A program made the translations under genes and the position numbers. Shown here piece by piece: positions 32,989-45,948 of a stretch of DNA of 64,000 nucleotides (its first letter is position 1; every line of letters starts with the position of its first letter). The notes beneath the pieces were generated by a model. The model did not search any database. It worked only from the letters and a program-made list of their open reading frames with translations, and had not been told where the DNA came from. This DNA is from Pyrus communis (taxonomy: Eukaryota > Streptophyta > Magnoliopsida > Rosales > Rosaceae), in assembly GCF_963583255.1 (NCBI RefSeq), contig NC_084817.1, positions 19,821,989-19,885,988 on the forward strand. The letters run 5' to 3'.

Positions 32989-35900
32989 TCAGCTCTGAGC
33001 GCACTCAAATGGGTGCAAGCTTCCTTCAGCAAACTCGTGCATTCGAAAATGCTCCAAAATTTCAGAACGGCTGTACCCAAGATAAACAGCATTAGTCACT
33101 CGAAGAAGAGAGGATGCAAAGCCACAAAATCAACAATGCATATATAATCTAAAATGAAACCATGAATTAGACTAGTAAGAAGATCAAAAATGCCATATGC
33201 ACAATCATGAATTCATTTTATCCACCACATGCTTGTATTAGTTTCAGTATTTAATGCATCATGTTGAGACTACGTTTGTTAAAATTAAATATAGTTGTCA
33301 CTAAAGCATGTTTTGCAACAAATGGGATAATCATATAGAGTCATGGATTTTCACATCTTACAGGATAGTCTCGCGATCATGGCTTAATCTGCGCTGATTG
33401 GATTCCATGACTACCGAAACGTCAGCATTTTCTGGTCCTGCTGCTCCACCAGCTACAATAGATGGGACTGAGGCACTTGGCGTCCAAATCTAGAATAATG
33501 AAGCATAACAAATTAAATATAATACTGTAATCCCCCACCCCAACCCACCCAAAAAAGAAAGAAAATAGAGTTGACTTCATAATACCCACTTTTATTGTGT
33601 TGTCAATTCCACTAGTTGCCACAACACAATCAAATGGATGGCACTGTATACAGTTCACAACTGCAGAGAGAGACAAAAAGATGTTACTAAATCATGCTAC
33701 TATGGGAAGTTGGTAACCTCATTATTTTCCGTGGCAGGGGAAAACAATACCGGCTTCATCTCCTTGAAGCATTTTTATCAGTCTACCAGTTCGCTTCTCC
33801 CAGACAAACCATCTGCCATCATCACTTCCACTAGCAACATATTCTCCTGCAAATCAATAGAGATAACAACATGACCATGAAACCAGTCTTTTTGAAACTC
33901 AAGCTCGTCCTTCTAGTTAAGATAAATGGACCAACTGTTAAGTGCACACATATGTTTCACTAAAATAAATAAAAACGCCCATCATGCATGGCAATGTCTG
34001 TATGCAGGGCATCATGCATGGCAATGTCTGTATGCAGGGCATCATGCATGGCAATGTCGGTAGAAACACAAACTTTTATCCTTTAAATCAAGATGAATTA
34101 TAAGAAAGACATGAAGAGCCATTTATACTCAACAAATAAGCCAGAATTATTTCTAGCTCATGACTAACCTCCAATAAAAAAAGTACAAATCAAATTGAAG
34201 GGACTGTCACTAGAATGCACAAGGAGAAAGTAATAAAAAGTCCATCCATTAGTCGAAATCATGCAAAGACTGAAAGATATAACAAAACAGGTATAAAGGA
34301 TAGGACTCTGTATCAACACCTTAGGCCCGCTTGATAACCAGTTCATTTTTTGTTTTAGTTTTACAGGAGTGAAGGAACGATGGTAGGAGAGATGTAGAGG
34401 AAATGTCCAAGGAAAGACAAAAATAAAAACTAAAATCTATATAAGTTGTTTTACTTCAGATTTTGCTTTAGTTCATTCTTTATTTCTTCTCCCCTCCTCC
34501 CATCACCCTTCTTGACAACACCCCCCCCCCCCCCCCCCACCCAGCAAAACCCCCACAAAAAACCCCACACCACCCCCCAAACACCATACTTTCTTCATAT
34601 CTCAAGCACAAAAAGTGAACTAAACACTACAAATGAAATGGTTACCATACTTGACACTTGAGACCTACAAACCACCCTGTCAAGCAACAAAAATGAAACT
34701 GAATAATATTGATGTGACTAAGATCAAATCCAATACATTTGAGGATGCCATGTAGCATTTGTATGACGAGCCATTGAGGTAACTCTGCTATGTAGATTCA
34801 TCTAAGGGAAGTAACCACACACTACCACAGCTCATGAATATAGAAAAAAGGATAACATTCCACAAAAAGATGCAGATTTTTTTACCTGTGATACTATCAT
34901 TCGATACCAACAATGACCAAGGACTAATAATTTCACCCCTCAATAGCATCGTACTCTTAAGTAAGATCAACACCAAACCAAATTACCTCGCTGCCCAAGA
35001 AAGCTGGCTTGTTTTATGTCCGTTCCAACATTACAATGTCCAACATATCTCTGTTTCATATCAATCGCTGCCTCAGGCTGAAATGTAAATTTGAGAAGAA
35101 AACAAGAATGTATTAAATTAAAGAAATTATTTTATTGACACTAAAGAAAAAACAAAAGGATCGAATTTGGAGCTGAGCACAAAGTTAATGCTATTCAACC
35201 AATAAAATAAAAGAATCAGTGCATAAAAATTTGACTTTTCTGAATGGTGATGTAAAATTAAGAACAGAGAAAATTAAGATAGAACTAAAATTAAACTAAG
35301 AACAACTTCCACTCCAATCTTTATATTGGCAATCTCATATCCAACATTTTCTCCTATAATAGAAAGGCAATCTCATATACCAACATGTCCTCATATAACA
35401 GGAAACCTAAATTAAATAGTAAGAAGCCAAGTTATCATAATTGCATTTAAACATATAGTTAACCTCTACATTAATTTTCTAAGCTGGTGCTTAAGCCATA
35501 AAAAATAAATTTTCTTCTTGCTTCATTAAAGGATTTATGAAGACTTATCACAGAAAAGGGCATAGAAAGAATCAGTGGCTGGGCAATGAATACCTAGAAT
35601 GAGGAATAAATTATAGAACAGATCACATAGAAGTCAACAACGTTTTTATACCATCCAACAAAGTGAACCTATACTTGGACCAATTTCACAAACAATCAAA
35701 AAAGAAATCATAATCAATCCTCAACAAGTAAACAAAGAAGGAATGCAACAAGATAAAAATCAGCACAATGGCATATAAGATAAGGCTGACAACAGCATTG
35801 CATGTCATCAATCTGAAAACACCAGAGTCGCATCAGAAGTATGAAAGCAACCTGATATGTTAGTCTTTCATTTTGAGACGACGAAGAAGGGGATCCAGAT

Positions 35901-38900
35901 GAGCAGTTTGCACCACCAACTTCTCTAGCAGAATCACTTCTTCGATGAATTCTCAAGTTTAAGCTTCCTTGTAGAATATTGGGCTCAATGTCATGCTCTT
36001 CATCACCTGAGATCGACGTTTCAAAGTCCGACTCCAATTCCTCATCATAATCAGAATCTTCTCTTTCAGATCTTGGACCATCTTGTGAAACATCACTATT
36101 ACCCTCTGATCGGTAGAGTATTTCACTCAGTGATAGTACTCTTTCGCCTCGAGGTTCAGACCTGGGTGCTCCATCATTTGGCTTACCATTTCTTTCAGAT
36201 TCAGCTAGACATTAAAACAAACAATTAGAACTGCACAATAAAGAATCAATACAAAAGATGCCATAAATATTACTTTACAAATCATGTCAATTTACAACGC
36301 ATTCATTTTATAGGATGATTGGCAATTGGCTCAGCAATCCAACTACCATCAGCGAAGTACATTGAATCTCATAGTCACTAATTTTGGCCCTTAATTCTTC
36401 TTTGATTAGTTAAATTAATGGCTAGAAATCAATCCCCAATTCACATTATTCATTTAGAAGAAATGAAGGTGTTGAACTGTTAAAGATTTAGATAGAAAAC
36501 TACAACAGTTCTTATATTGTCAATTATTTTAATTTTTCCAAATATGGTTTTCCCCAAGTAACAACAAAAAATGCCTTTGTGCAGATGAAAAAGGAAAGAA
36601 AAAAAAGAAAAAAAAAGTAAAAACATCGAGATTTTGGAAGTTGGCATGTCTACAACCCATGTATGCATCCCCAAATTATACAACATATCGAATTATTAAA
36701 AAATATTGTTGTCATTCCAGTATGCTGTAGTTATTCAAAAAACAGGAACAATAGGTTAAGAGGGAAACACCAAATGTTTTAGTTCTAGTCTACTTAAAAT
36801 GGTCAAGCCAACACTACTGTACTGAATAAAATTAGAAGCTGATCAATTGAAAAACTATTTGGGGACCAAAGGATTGCACAAGGCAAAAACACTGAAAGTC
36901 ACAAACCTGCAGCAAGATCCCTTTTTACATGCTCCAATCGTTCTGCTACTTGAGAATTTGATGGAGCCAAAGATTGGGCTGCGATAGCAAATTCCAGAGC
37001 TTCTTTATGTTTAGCCAACTGCAAGGAAACAGAAATTACCAACCAATAAGTCACAAACACAAACAAAAAGACAGGTACAAGCTCATCGCATTTCCTTGTT
37101 TCAGTCATAAACTAACAAACAGTTTCTCAGCATTATAGGAGTAAAATTTAGGCCCTCAAGAGAACAACATAAATGAATGGTCTACAATAACTTTCATAAG
37201 TAAATTATAAACCCAGGCCGACAAAGGTTTACAGTCTAAGAACCATGCCAATTATACCCCTTTTATGTTAAACATGTATGATCATAGATTTCTTTTCAAA
37301 GAAAGTATAACCACAGATTTAAAAACTAAGGTTAATATAATATTTTATAATAATTATGCTCAACTTCTATCTACCAATTTCTCTCTTCCCCGCCCTATTT
37401 TTTTTTCTCCTGTGCAACTTTCAATATATTGTAGTAACTCCCATCACTGGAGTGACATAACCTAGCGTATATAAATTGCACTTGTTGTCAAAGTATATTG
37501 GGGACCAATAATTTATAGGTGATACATAAACAAACAACAGAAACTGGTGTACACACCCATAAATTTGAAAATCAGATTTACAATCCTAGCAAGGATATCA
37601 CGACTATATAGGAAAAGGCAACAAGTTTAAACACATTCCAATAAATAAAAAAAAGGTTGTATTGCAATATTGCAACTTCTGTAACACACGTTAACCTGGT
37701 AAAAATTTGATCCTCTTAATCTCAATCCATCCTGTCCTACAGAAGACTATATAGTGACATGAAATAATTTGTAGAACATTACAATGACTCAACCTAACTA
37801 AAGGAGGAAAAAAAAATGTAAAATGGCCAATTGGGAATATCAAGATGACTGCAGAGATGATGGTAATAAAGGCTTGATTAGTAATCAGTCAACTGCAGGA
37901 AGCACTACAAAATTTACCTGCGATAAAGCTTCAGACATATAGTAATGAGCACTGAAAGAGGAGCTATTGAGCCTCCTAGCATTATAACAATCTCTTATAG
38001 CCATATGAACATCATTTTTCCACTTGCGCTGGAAAAGGAAAAAAAAAGGGAAAATCAAGCGCCAGAAAACTTCAACTAATGAATATGTTTCCAACCAAGT
38101 AACTTCACACAATAAAAAATTACCTTAAGCAACAATCCCGCACGAATACAAAGGCAATCATGCTTCAGTGTAGGCCAAATACCACAACTGTTTCCATCCA
38201 ACACCTCATTGCATACTTCAATGCCATAAAAATAATCTGTCCACTCCAAGGATCTTTCAGCAATTTGAATTAGATTCCTGCACTTCTCAAACTGAAACAA
38301 CTATATTATATTAGATAAGCCACAAATGGATTTGCAAGAGAATACCAGCTACTACCAATTCCTTTCAGACAAAATAAAAATGATAAGGATGCAACAACTA
38401 AATAAGAAAAGACGCACACCCTAGCAGCAATGTTGCCCCCTTTAGGAACATCATTTCTGAAGACATTGGATGCTGGTTGATGCAGTTCGACACCATTGAG
38501 TAGAGGACTGAAGCTCGTTAGTTTCGAAACATCTCCAGGAGTATACTGCATAACACTCTCACCAGCTGGAATTGCAAAACCAATCTATATTTTTTAGCTG
38601 GAATTTACTAATATGATACAACCAGATGAAGAGAAAACTGACGAATAACGGAATAAGAAAGTGAAATCTAAGATTTTTGTTGTCACACTTTGTGTAAAAA
38701 AAAATATATATATATATATATATTTGTTGTCATAAATAGTCCAATCATAATTGGATCTTCATCTGAATCAATGATAAATTAACCAACAATATTTTCATCC
38801 TAAAATAAACTACACCTTTGCTATGTAAATTACAACATTTAACTGCATAAGCAAAATGGTTTGAAGGATAATTAACATACCATGATTTACATTCATCAAA

Positions 38901-41900
38901 TATACATGCTCCCCACTATAACTAAGTAGAACCTCTTCTCCATCTGGACTAAATGCAACATGAGTCAAATGCAAGCTAGCACGTCCCTGAAAAAATATAC
39001 AAGTTTCTTCAATATATATGTGATAAACCAACTGGTTATACATTAAAATCAGGCATACTAATCAAACATCCAAAACTTCCATCAACAACTTCTTCTTGCC
39101 TGCCCTAGAAGAGGTTGTATGTGGAGGGAAGATAATTAGGATAGCATGAAAGAGTTTATCCATTATAAGGTAAAAGGATAAATAACAACTAAAAGAGTCA
39201 AAATGTTCTGGGGTCAGAGACATGAAAGAGTTATCTGTTAAAAGGTAAAAGGATAAATAACAACTAAAAGAGTAAAAATGTTCTGGGGTCAGAGAAAAGA
39301 AGTTACAATTGAAAGAAAATGGTGCTCCAAAGCATATCCACAAAAACCTGAGCAAGATTTACATAAATTTTCCTGCTAAACGCTGTAACATCTCTGACTT
39401 AAACTGTAATCCATAAAAGAAAGAACAAAACGTCCAAACATTGTATCAAATAGTTTGATGCAAGCACAACCAGCATACTTTTTACCAAACAAAAACTAGA
39501 ATTTGAGTTCTTATGAAGACAGGATGCAATTGAGTATTAAGAACTTTGAACTAACACGGTCAGAGAGATGCATTGGACAAAAATAGTTAACACAAGGAGG
39601 TGGCGCTGTCCGTTTCCGACAGGATGTCAGTGGTGGCAGCATCCTTCTATCATATAAACGTGCAAATGCATCACTGCAAACATTCAAGACGAGATTCAGT
39701 TGAAATTGAAGAGCAGAAGGAAGTTATATAAACTCATTGCATTAAGAACCAACAACAGCAAAGTACCTCCCGCCAACTAGGAGTAAATGAGGTCTAGTGG
39801 AACTGATATCACAAGATTTTAAAGAAAAATTTTGTTTGGGGGGATCAGCCAGTGACTTCTTTGCTCCACACCGCAAGTCAAGCTGCCATTACGAATATAT
39901 TTGTAAACAATGATTTCCAAAGAATTAGGAGAGAGGGAAATAGAAAGCACCCAACGGTCCAGGCTGCAAAAGAATGGTTAACTATCAAATCTACACAAGT
40001 TTTTTTGCTAAAGTAAATTTTTAATGCGACTCAATGGAGAAAGTTCATCAATACTGTATTGTAAATACATTTTGAGAGTATTAGAGAGAAGAAAAGAAAT
40101 ATTCACTGACATGAAGATTTTAAATAGAAGTTCATCAACCTAGACAAATTACCAGTCAATCATGGACATGGCACATTTGAGAAACAAACTCCCAGTTAAA
40201 AGAAAGATTACACATCTAAGTTCCTACCCTGGTGCCAAGTAAAGATTGCTACTACCATGTATTGAAAATATGGAAATAAAATTTAGTTTTTACACAAATA
40301 TACACAGAATACTAGGTACAAGGACACATCAGGAGTTTATACATATCTATTCCTCGTAAATTGTAATACATAGTAGTCTAGATAAAGTTGGATTCTACAG
40401 CTTGCCAATGGCTTTATTTACTGGTCGAGTATCAATTCAAGATGAAATCCCTTAAGAACATTAATCTTCATTATTATAACTTCCTTCTCTGTGGCTGCTT
40501 GACAAGATGTAACGAATAATTTACAAGAAGTTTGATGAAATTGTCACAAAATAATGAAGTGCCATATTTCCTTGACAACATTAGCTAGATATCCATTCTC
40601 AAGAAATCATCACTATAGGAAAATGTTATATGGACTATGGAGCATGATCAATTAACACGAACATAAAACTAATGGTTTTTATTCCTTATAAAATAAAAAG
40701 AAAAAAGTTAATGAGTTTTATATTAGGGAGAATGACAAGTCATCCAATACAGTTACTGTTAAATAGTTTATTAAAGCTAAATGTAATTAGTTCTGTTAGT
40801 AACTGTAATTAGTTAAGGTAGTTGAGGGTATTCTTGTAACTAGCCTAAGGCAGCTAAGGCTTCATTCAATACAATTGGAAAACTTACAGAGGAAGCTTTC
40901 TGTTTCTATATTTTACATCACGGAATGACTTTTTAATAAATTTAATTTGTTAATCCATTCGTTGGATTTAATTTTTCGAAGTCGAATTTCAAGCAATTCG
41001 ATGTAGACTTATTCCAGTAAGAAGGTTTGATTTCTAAGATAGAAAAGTCAAAAACTCCTAATGCTAATATAATATAGAAGGAATGTTAGTGATTAGAATG
41101 ACCAAAAATTTGGCATATGTAGTGAGCATGAAGCGTTAATCTAACTGTTGAAATTCAATAAAAAAAAGTCCTATAAAACCCTATTGAGGGCACAAAAAAT
41201 ATATGCTTCCCTTCTAAACTATAATAGAAAACCAATAGTTTCATCTCCAAATTTTTCCATATTCCTTTATGCTTTCCACATCTGTCCTGCTACTCACACT
41301 TTTGACTTGCTATTAGTTTTTTTATCCATCAAAATAAACCCCAGTTTAACATTCCCTGATCCCCTTCAGAGTTCCGTCTAATTTTAACTACCCGAGTTTA
41401 TAACCTGAGTTTATACCTGAGTTTACAACATGACAAATTGATGTTTTCATGTTATATTAAATGAAGTATAAGATCTAATTAACGTAAGTACTTACCAAAA
41501 CATTGCGACATTCTTGATTAGTGGATCCAGCAGGTGGGCAAGAAGTACCCTCTCGGAAGTCATGCTGTCTCAAAGTTCCATCTTCACTTGCACTCCATAC
41601 CACATTGGGATTTCCAACTTCAACCTGCAATAAGTAGCAGGCAGAAACTATGAGACATGTTTGATACTCATAAAACCGAGAACAACCCCACAAAACATAA
41701 TTTTCTTCTCGAGTCATTAAAGATACCACACAAAAATTTGACGTGAAATTTCTCTACAATCTGGAATCTTACAGCTAACTTTTTTACTCTTCTAGTGTGG
41801 CATTGATACACAGCTGATGGAGAAATAGCATTATCATCAGTTCCTCTCCCATTTAAACGAGACAAATTAAATAATCGAACCTGTGAAAAGATAAGTTTAA

Positions 41901-42753
41901 CTTATGTTTAGTATTAAGTGTAAGCATAGGGTGTTCCATTCACAATTTATAAATGTTTAATCATTACTTCTGCATCTCCAGCTCCAGAGACCACGAGCTC
42001 ATCAGAAGTTTCAGGGACAAATTTTGTACAAAATATGTTCGTACAATGCCCAGTCTCTATAGAATGCAAAAGCTTCCGACTAGAGTAGTTCCAGATATTT
42101 ATCTGCAAAATACGGAGGCATTAATAACATGGTCACAATGCAGTACATATACAGCTGCATTTCACAAATATACATCTTCACTTTCCCTTTACAAAGTGTT
42201 ACCAAGCTTTTGACTGCGACAACAAAAGACTATTCCAACGGAAAAGAATGCTTAACTTCTGTTCAAGCACCATCTATCCCATCCATATTTCTTCATCTTT
42301 GCAGAAGTAGTGACTTAGGGAGCAGTGTAATGCAATGTGAAAACAATTCTCGATGAAAAAATATATGTGATCCATGAGATATATAATTTCAATAAAATTC
42401 AACACATGTATCCAAGTCAATAGGATGGTTCTGAAAGTGTCTGCATCTTAACCATGTAGAATAACATTGCACACACCACGAAAATATCATATTATGTAAA
42501 ATTTTACAATCCCCCTTACTTCATGTATCGTTCTTCTATTTCTGTGCTAACTATGAATCACTTGGGAAATGTTATAAATTTATAAGTAATATCATGGAAT
42601 TAAGTAATTAACAAACCCGTGTGTCATCTGATCCAGATATTAAAAGCGAGCCATTCGAATTCCAAGCAATGGAATTAACACAACCTTGATGCCCCTAGAG
42701 AGAGAGAGAGAGAGAAAGAGAGAGAATCATAAAATGATAATTATAGAAATGTA

Positions 42754-42794
<41 letters not shown>

Positions 42795-43846
42795 CTTTAA
42801 CAATTTTGAACTCAGTGGAATTTTTTTTTTTTTCCATAATCACGTCCAAAGAAGAAAAGTAAACATAGGAAATGAGCTAAAACATAAGACTATGACATGT
42901 CTCTTCAAATTGATTATGCAACAGCCAAATTTCATATTTCCAAACCATACCTCCGCACCGGAAGCTCAACAATAGAAATCATATTAGTTTGATGTACCAA
43001 ATAAATTTGAGTACCAATCAGATTTTCACACTTGTTCATGCACATAAAAGCAAAGAATGAAGTGTCATTACAGTCTGAACCTCAGTAAGAAAATTAGGTG
43101 CCCTGAATCGTAGAAACTAAAAAAATCACGACTTCAGCCCCATGTGCAGAAGTTTGACTGTCAGTTGTTCCCCCACTACACTAAAAGTTCACTGAGCTGC
43201 CCGACTAGTGTCATTACAGTCTCAAACTCATATTCAAAAAGAAGAGTACAATTGCGGTAGTGTTTCGCCCAATCAGCAATTTAGTTCAACATAGTCCATA
43301 AATTAAAATCCTGAAAAAACAACTTGATCATATTTCAAATGAAGTGCCGATACAATTTTTTAACTCATAAGTCAATAGTAGCATCATCAAGAACCTAGTT
43401 TCCGGTCGAACCGCGTTCCCTCTAACCCTAAACACACAATTAACAACTGAAGAACCAGATGGATAATTCAACTAACAATTTTCCAACTGCCATTGATTAT
43501 CACATTTTCCACCTCACATCACATGAATTCGCATTTACTACATTAACTGGAAGCGAAATGAAATGCCGGAACTGAAATCGAAACCAACCAACCTCCAATT
43601 CCCTTTCCTGCGAAAGCCTTCGCACCAACGACGAGTGCATCTGCAACCTGTGATTGGCATCCTGTAAACAGAAAGCAAAATTAGTCACGCAATCCTCACA
43701 AAAACACGAAAATCCATGCCAAATTGCGAGCCAAAATTTCCAAAACTCAACAGAGGGAAGGACGAAGAACATACGTGCCGAACGTCGACGTATCGTCTCT
43801 CAATCAAGTCGTGGATGTTGCCGTCGTGAAAAGGCACACCCTCCAT
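32989..43846 (-). CDS. ASG2: ASG2-type WD40/TPR DWD protein (19 exons, 762 aa)
   Basis: Exons on the minus strand: 43846-43775, 43661-43593, 42694-42617, 42102-41968, 41880-41773, 41624-41496, 39882-39767, 39673-39556, 38986-38881, 38565-38420, 38291-38124, 38028-37918, 37018-36907, 36204-35852, 35077-34987, 33846-33751, 33660-33590, 33489-33362, 33070-32989. All introns are GT..AG and the frame closes at TGA. N-terminal WD40 repeats (about 48-330) include a DWD-type ending LLISGSDDTR (64-73). A TPR-like region covers about 360-490, followed by an acidic Ser-rich stretch (about 510-600) and two more WD repeats (about 612-700). The end FECAQS is a CaaX box. The match to Arabidopsis ASG2 (At5g10940) is colinear throughout. 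There it is a farnesylated DDB1-binding candidate CUL4 receptor acting in seed germination and ABA response; that role is carried over by homology. Confidence 0.95.
33981..34062. repeat. 30-bp tandem repeat in ASG2 intron 15
   Basis: The unit ATCATGCATGGCAATGTCTG plus TATGCAGGGC occurs at 33981-34010 and 34011-34040, with a third partial copy at 34041-34058 that diverges at GTCGG. The first two copies are identical, so the array is recent. Confidence 0.9.
34520..34540. repeat. poly-C tract in ASG2 intron 15
   Basis: About 19 consecutive C on the plus strand, G on the gene strand, followed by further C-rich DNA (CACCCAGC, AACCCCCACA). Confidence 0.85.
38702..38724. repeat. (TA)n microsatellite in ASG2 intron 9
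   Basis: About ten TA units in the intron between exons 9 and 10. Confidence 0.85.
39145..39295. repeat. 76-bp tandem duplication in ASG2 intron 8
   Basis: Two adjoining copies (39145-39220 and 39221-39295), each beginning CATGAAAGAG and ending GGGGTCAGAGA, with a handful of differences. Confidence 0.88.
40730..40915. repeat. possible LTR fragment in ASG2 intron 6
   Basis: The stretch TGTTAGTAACTGTAATTAGT…GAGGGTATTCTTGTAACTAGCC…CATTCAATACAATTGGAAAA has the word style of small copia-type LTRs (the GAGGGTATTCTTGTAA motif and a CAATACA end region). Borders and target duplication were not found, so the call is weak. Confidence 0.3.
42697..42795. repeat. (GA)n and (TA)n microsatellites next to ASG2 exon 3
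   Basis: (GA)n at 42697-42725, within a few bases of the exon 3 acceptor at 42695, and (TA)n at about 42757-42793. On the gene strand the CT-rich run acts as an extended polypyrimidine tract before the splice acceptor. Confidence 0.85.
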
Positions 43847-45739
43847 TGAAGATGGAAGAGCCGAAAACCCGAAACCGAAACGCGATCGAGTGTACCGGTC
43901 CGATAATCTTCAGTAAGCTACTTGCAGAAGAAGAAAAGCTTCTCGATTCTCCTCCTTGTCCAATTTTCAGGAACACGAACACCCGGTCTTTTCCTTTACG
44001 ATTTTAATTTATTTTTTTTAACAAATTTATTTATTTATTTCTACTTTCTACTATCAAGTGAGATCGACGGCTGTGAGACGTCCGCGTGGTGTTTAACCAC
44101 CGTTGATCACTTTTTTGGCGGTGATTAATATGGTTGAGCCGTGGGTCACGTTGTATCGTCGTCAGGAATACGGCATGTCGTTTTCGTAAGTCATGGTTTA
44201 TGGACTCTACGACAAGGCTTGAGCTGCGTTTGAAACTCAGAGGATGGGCCGTTCTCTCTTGCGGGCTAAAGTGAACTTGGGCTCCAATTTCCATTACAAA
44301 GAAAATTTGTCTTCGCATGAGATTTGGAATACTTTAGTGAGGAGTGGTTTTAATTTAAGTACCTGTTTTTGGACACCTTTGTTGATTTGGACACTCCAAT
44401 TTACTCTTGGATCCCCTAATACGTAGATACGCCTCACTAAAATATTCCAAATCACACGTGGCTTAATCCATAAACATGTGGCGTCCTACCTGTACGCACC
44501 CTCACTTGTTTTAAGGATGACTCCCTGCCTTCATTTTGAGGATCTTTGGATATGTTCATTTTTCTAAAAATCAATAGCGGTAATAGATTAAATTATTAGT
44601 TGTTAGAGAAGAGAAGGTTCGATGGGAATTGAACTCGTACTATAGCGCATAGACATGTTCGCTTTCCACCACTGCAGTAAAACATCATCTACGCATTCTA
44701 GACTTTTGGTTTTCAGAAAACAATTACATCATAGTCATCGTTTATAATAATTTCCCTTTAACTTACCCCTGCCCTTCACGCCTGCCCTTCACGCACGTAT
44801 ATTTCCTCTCCCTAACAATGCAAACCCAGTGGTCCCTCCCCCGTAAACGCACGCTCGTCCCTCTCAATTACACAACTGAATGCAAGAAAATATTTCTAAT
44901 TTCGGAGACAACAACATCTCATACAACAAAAACCAAGGGGAATCACAATCACATGATTCACGACACACAAATATTGAAACACACATCGCTGTCTCGTATC
45001 ATAAATGCTTGCACGCGACGTAAATACATAGACATCAGGACAACAGTAACTCCTAACACACGTAATTTACATCCCCCTCCCCCAAAAACCACACTGAAAT
45101 TAACCACAGTAATAACATCACTAGAGTCTAAAACACAACTTCGATAGGCGAGAGGCGTAAGCACCGCGAGGTGTGAAGCGATCTCGTGCTAAACTAACTG
45201 AAACAAAGTCAAACCAATTGCGGTCAGTCTCTTTAGTTGCCGCAACGTAACCCCGTCTTCTCATGGGGTAAATCTGTCATTTCGCCATCGAGTAACAGTA
45301 AACAGTAACTACTCCTTACTGAAAACCCCATGTGGGTTTCCCTCTGCTCACTTGGCTGTCATGGATTGAATGTTTTGTTTCTGCACAACACAGGATGGTT
45401 GGTTTTGGGACCCCTTGTGGCAAGCTGGCAGCATGATGGAGCTGGAGAAGGCCTTCTTGCCGTGCAAAGCTGTACACCGAGAGAGAGATAACAAGTAAAC
45501 ACAAAAAGTGAGAGGAAAGTCAAGTGTTGGGACCTAAAAAACACAAGGGGCGTGCACTCTTTCTCCTCTTTCGGTGGGGCCCCTCCCATTCTTCTCTTTG
45601 AATTCACCCCGTCCCCATGCCAATGCATGCCATGCTCTCCTTTCTCCCCCAGGTGCGCTTGTCACTTTCTCTTAACCCTATAAACAAATCATTCACCACT
45701 TCAATCATTGAACAAATGCTTCATCAAGAGGGGATTTGA
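43847..45739. other. intergenic: ASG2 promoter side
   Basis: The DNA just above 43847 is the ASG2 leader and promoter. A minus-strand SINE-like word (CGAGTTCAATTCCCATCGAACC, around 44615-44640) was seen without borders. 44800-45150 is A/C-rich, and its 109-codon open frame has the composition of the flanking DNA. No supported gene. Confidence 0.5.
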
Positions 45740-45862
45740 GCTCGATTCTTCCTCTCCCGGGTCGCTCCCGCTTTTGCCACCCTAGCCGGAACCTATTTCA
45801 CGTCGTACGCCATCCGCAAGCAGTACATGTACACAGGACTTATTCTCCATAATCACTTTTAA
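45740..45862 (+). pseudogene. orphan coding-like fragment
   Basis: Between an in-frame TGA (45737-45739) and a TAA (45860-45862) lies a 40-codon stretch of protein-like composition: FFLSRVAPAFATLAGTYFTS, then YAIRKQYMYTG. Base composition is GC-richer than the surroundings. It has no start codon and no clear splice sites. It looks like an isolated exon or processed fragment of a small membrane protein; I do not recognise the family. Confidence 0.3.
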
Positions 45863-45948
45863 CTATATTACTAATTGACAAGAACTGATGATGAGTGATA
45901 CAAAGTGCTTACTAGAAGCACTGCTGGAAGTGAGTGACGTATTGAAGC

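Noticed and set aside
33981..34062. CRISPR-like repeat array
   Set aside because: The units are directly tandem without spacers, in an intron of a plant nuclear gene.
44575..44720. Possible tRNA gene or SINE on the minus strand (GAGTTCAATTCCCATC)
   Set aside because: Only a box B-like word is present; no cloverleaf, no box A at the right distance and no target duplication.
44818..45147. 109-codon plus-strand frame
   Set aside because: Threonine/lysine-rich because the DNA is A/C-rich; no start context, domain or splice evidence.
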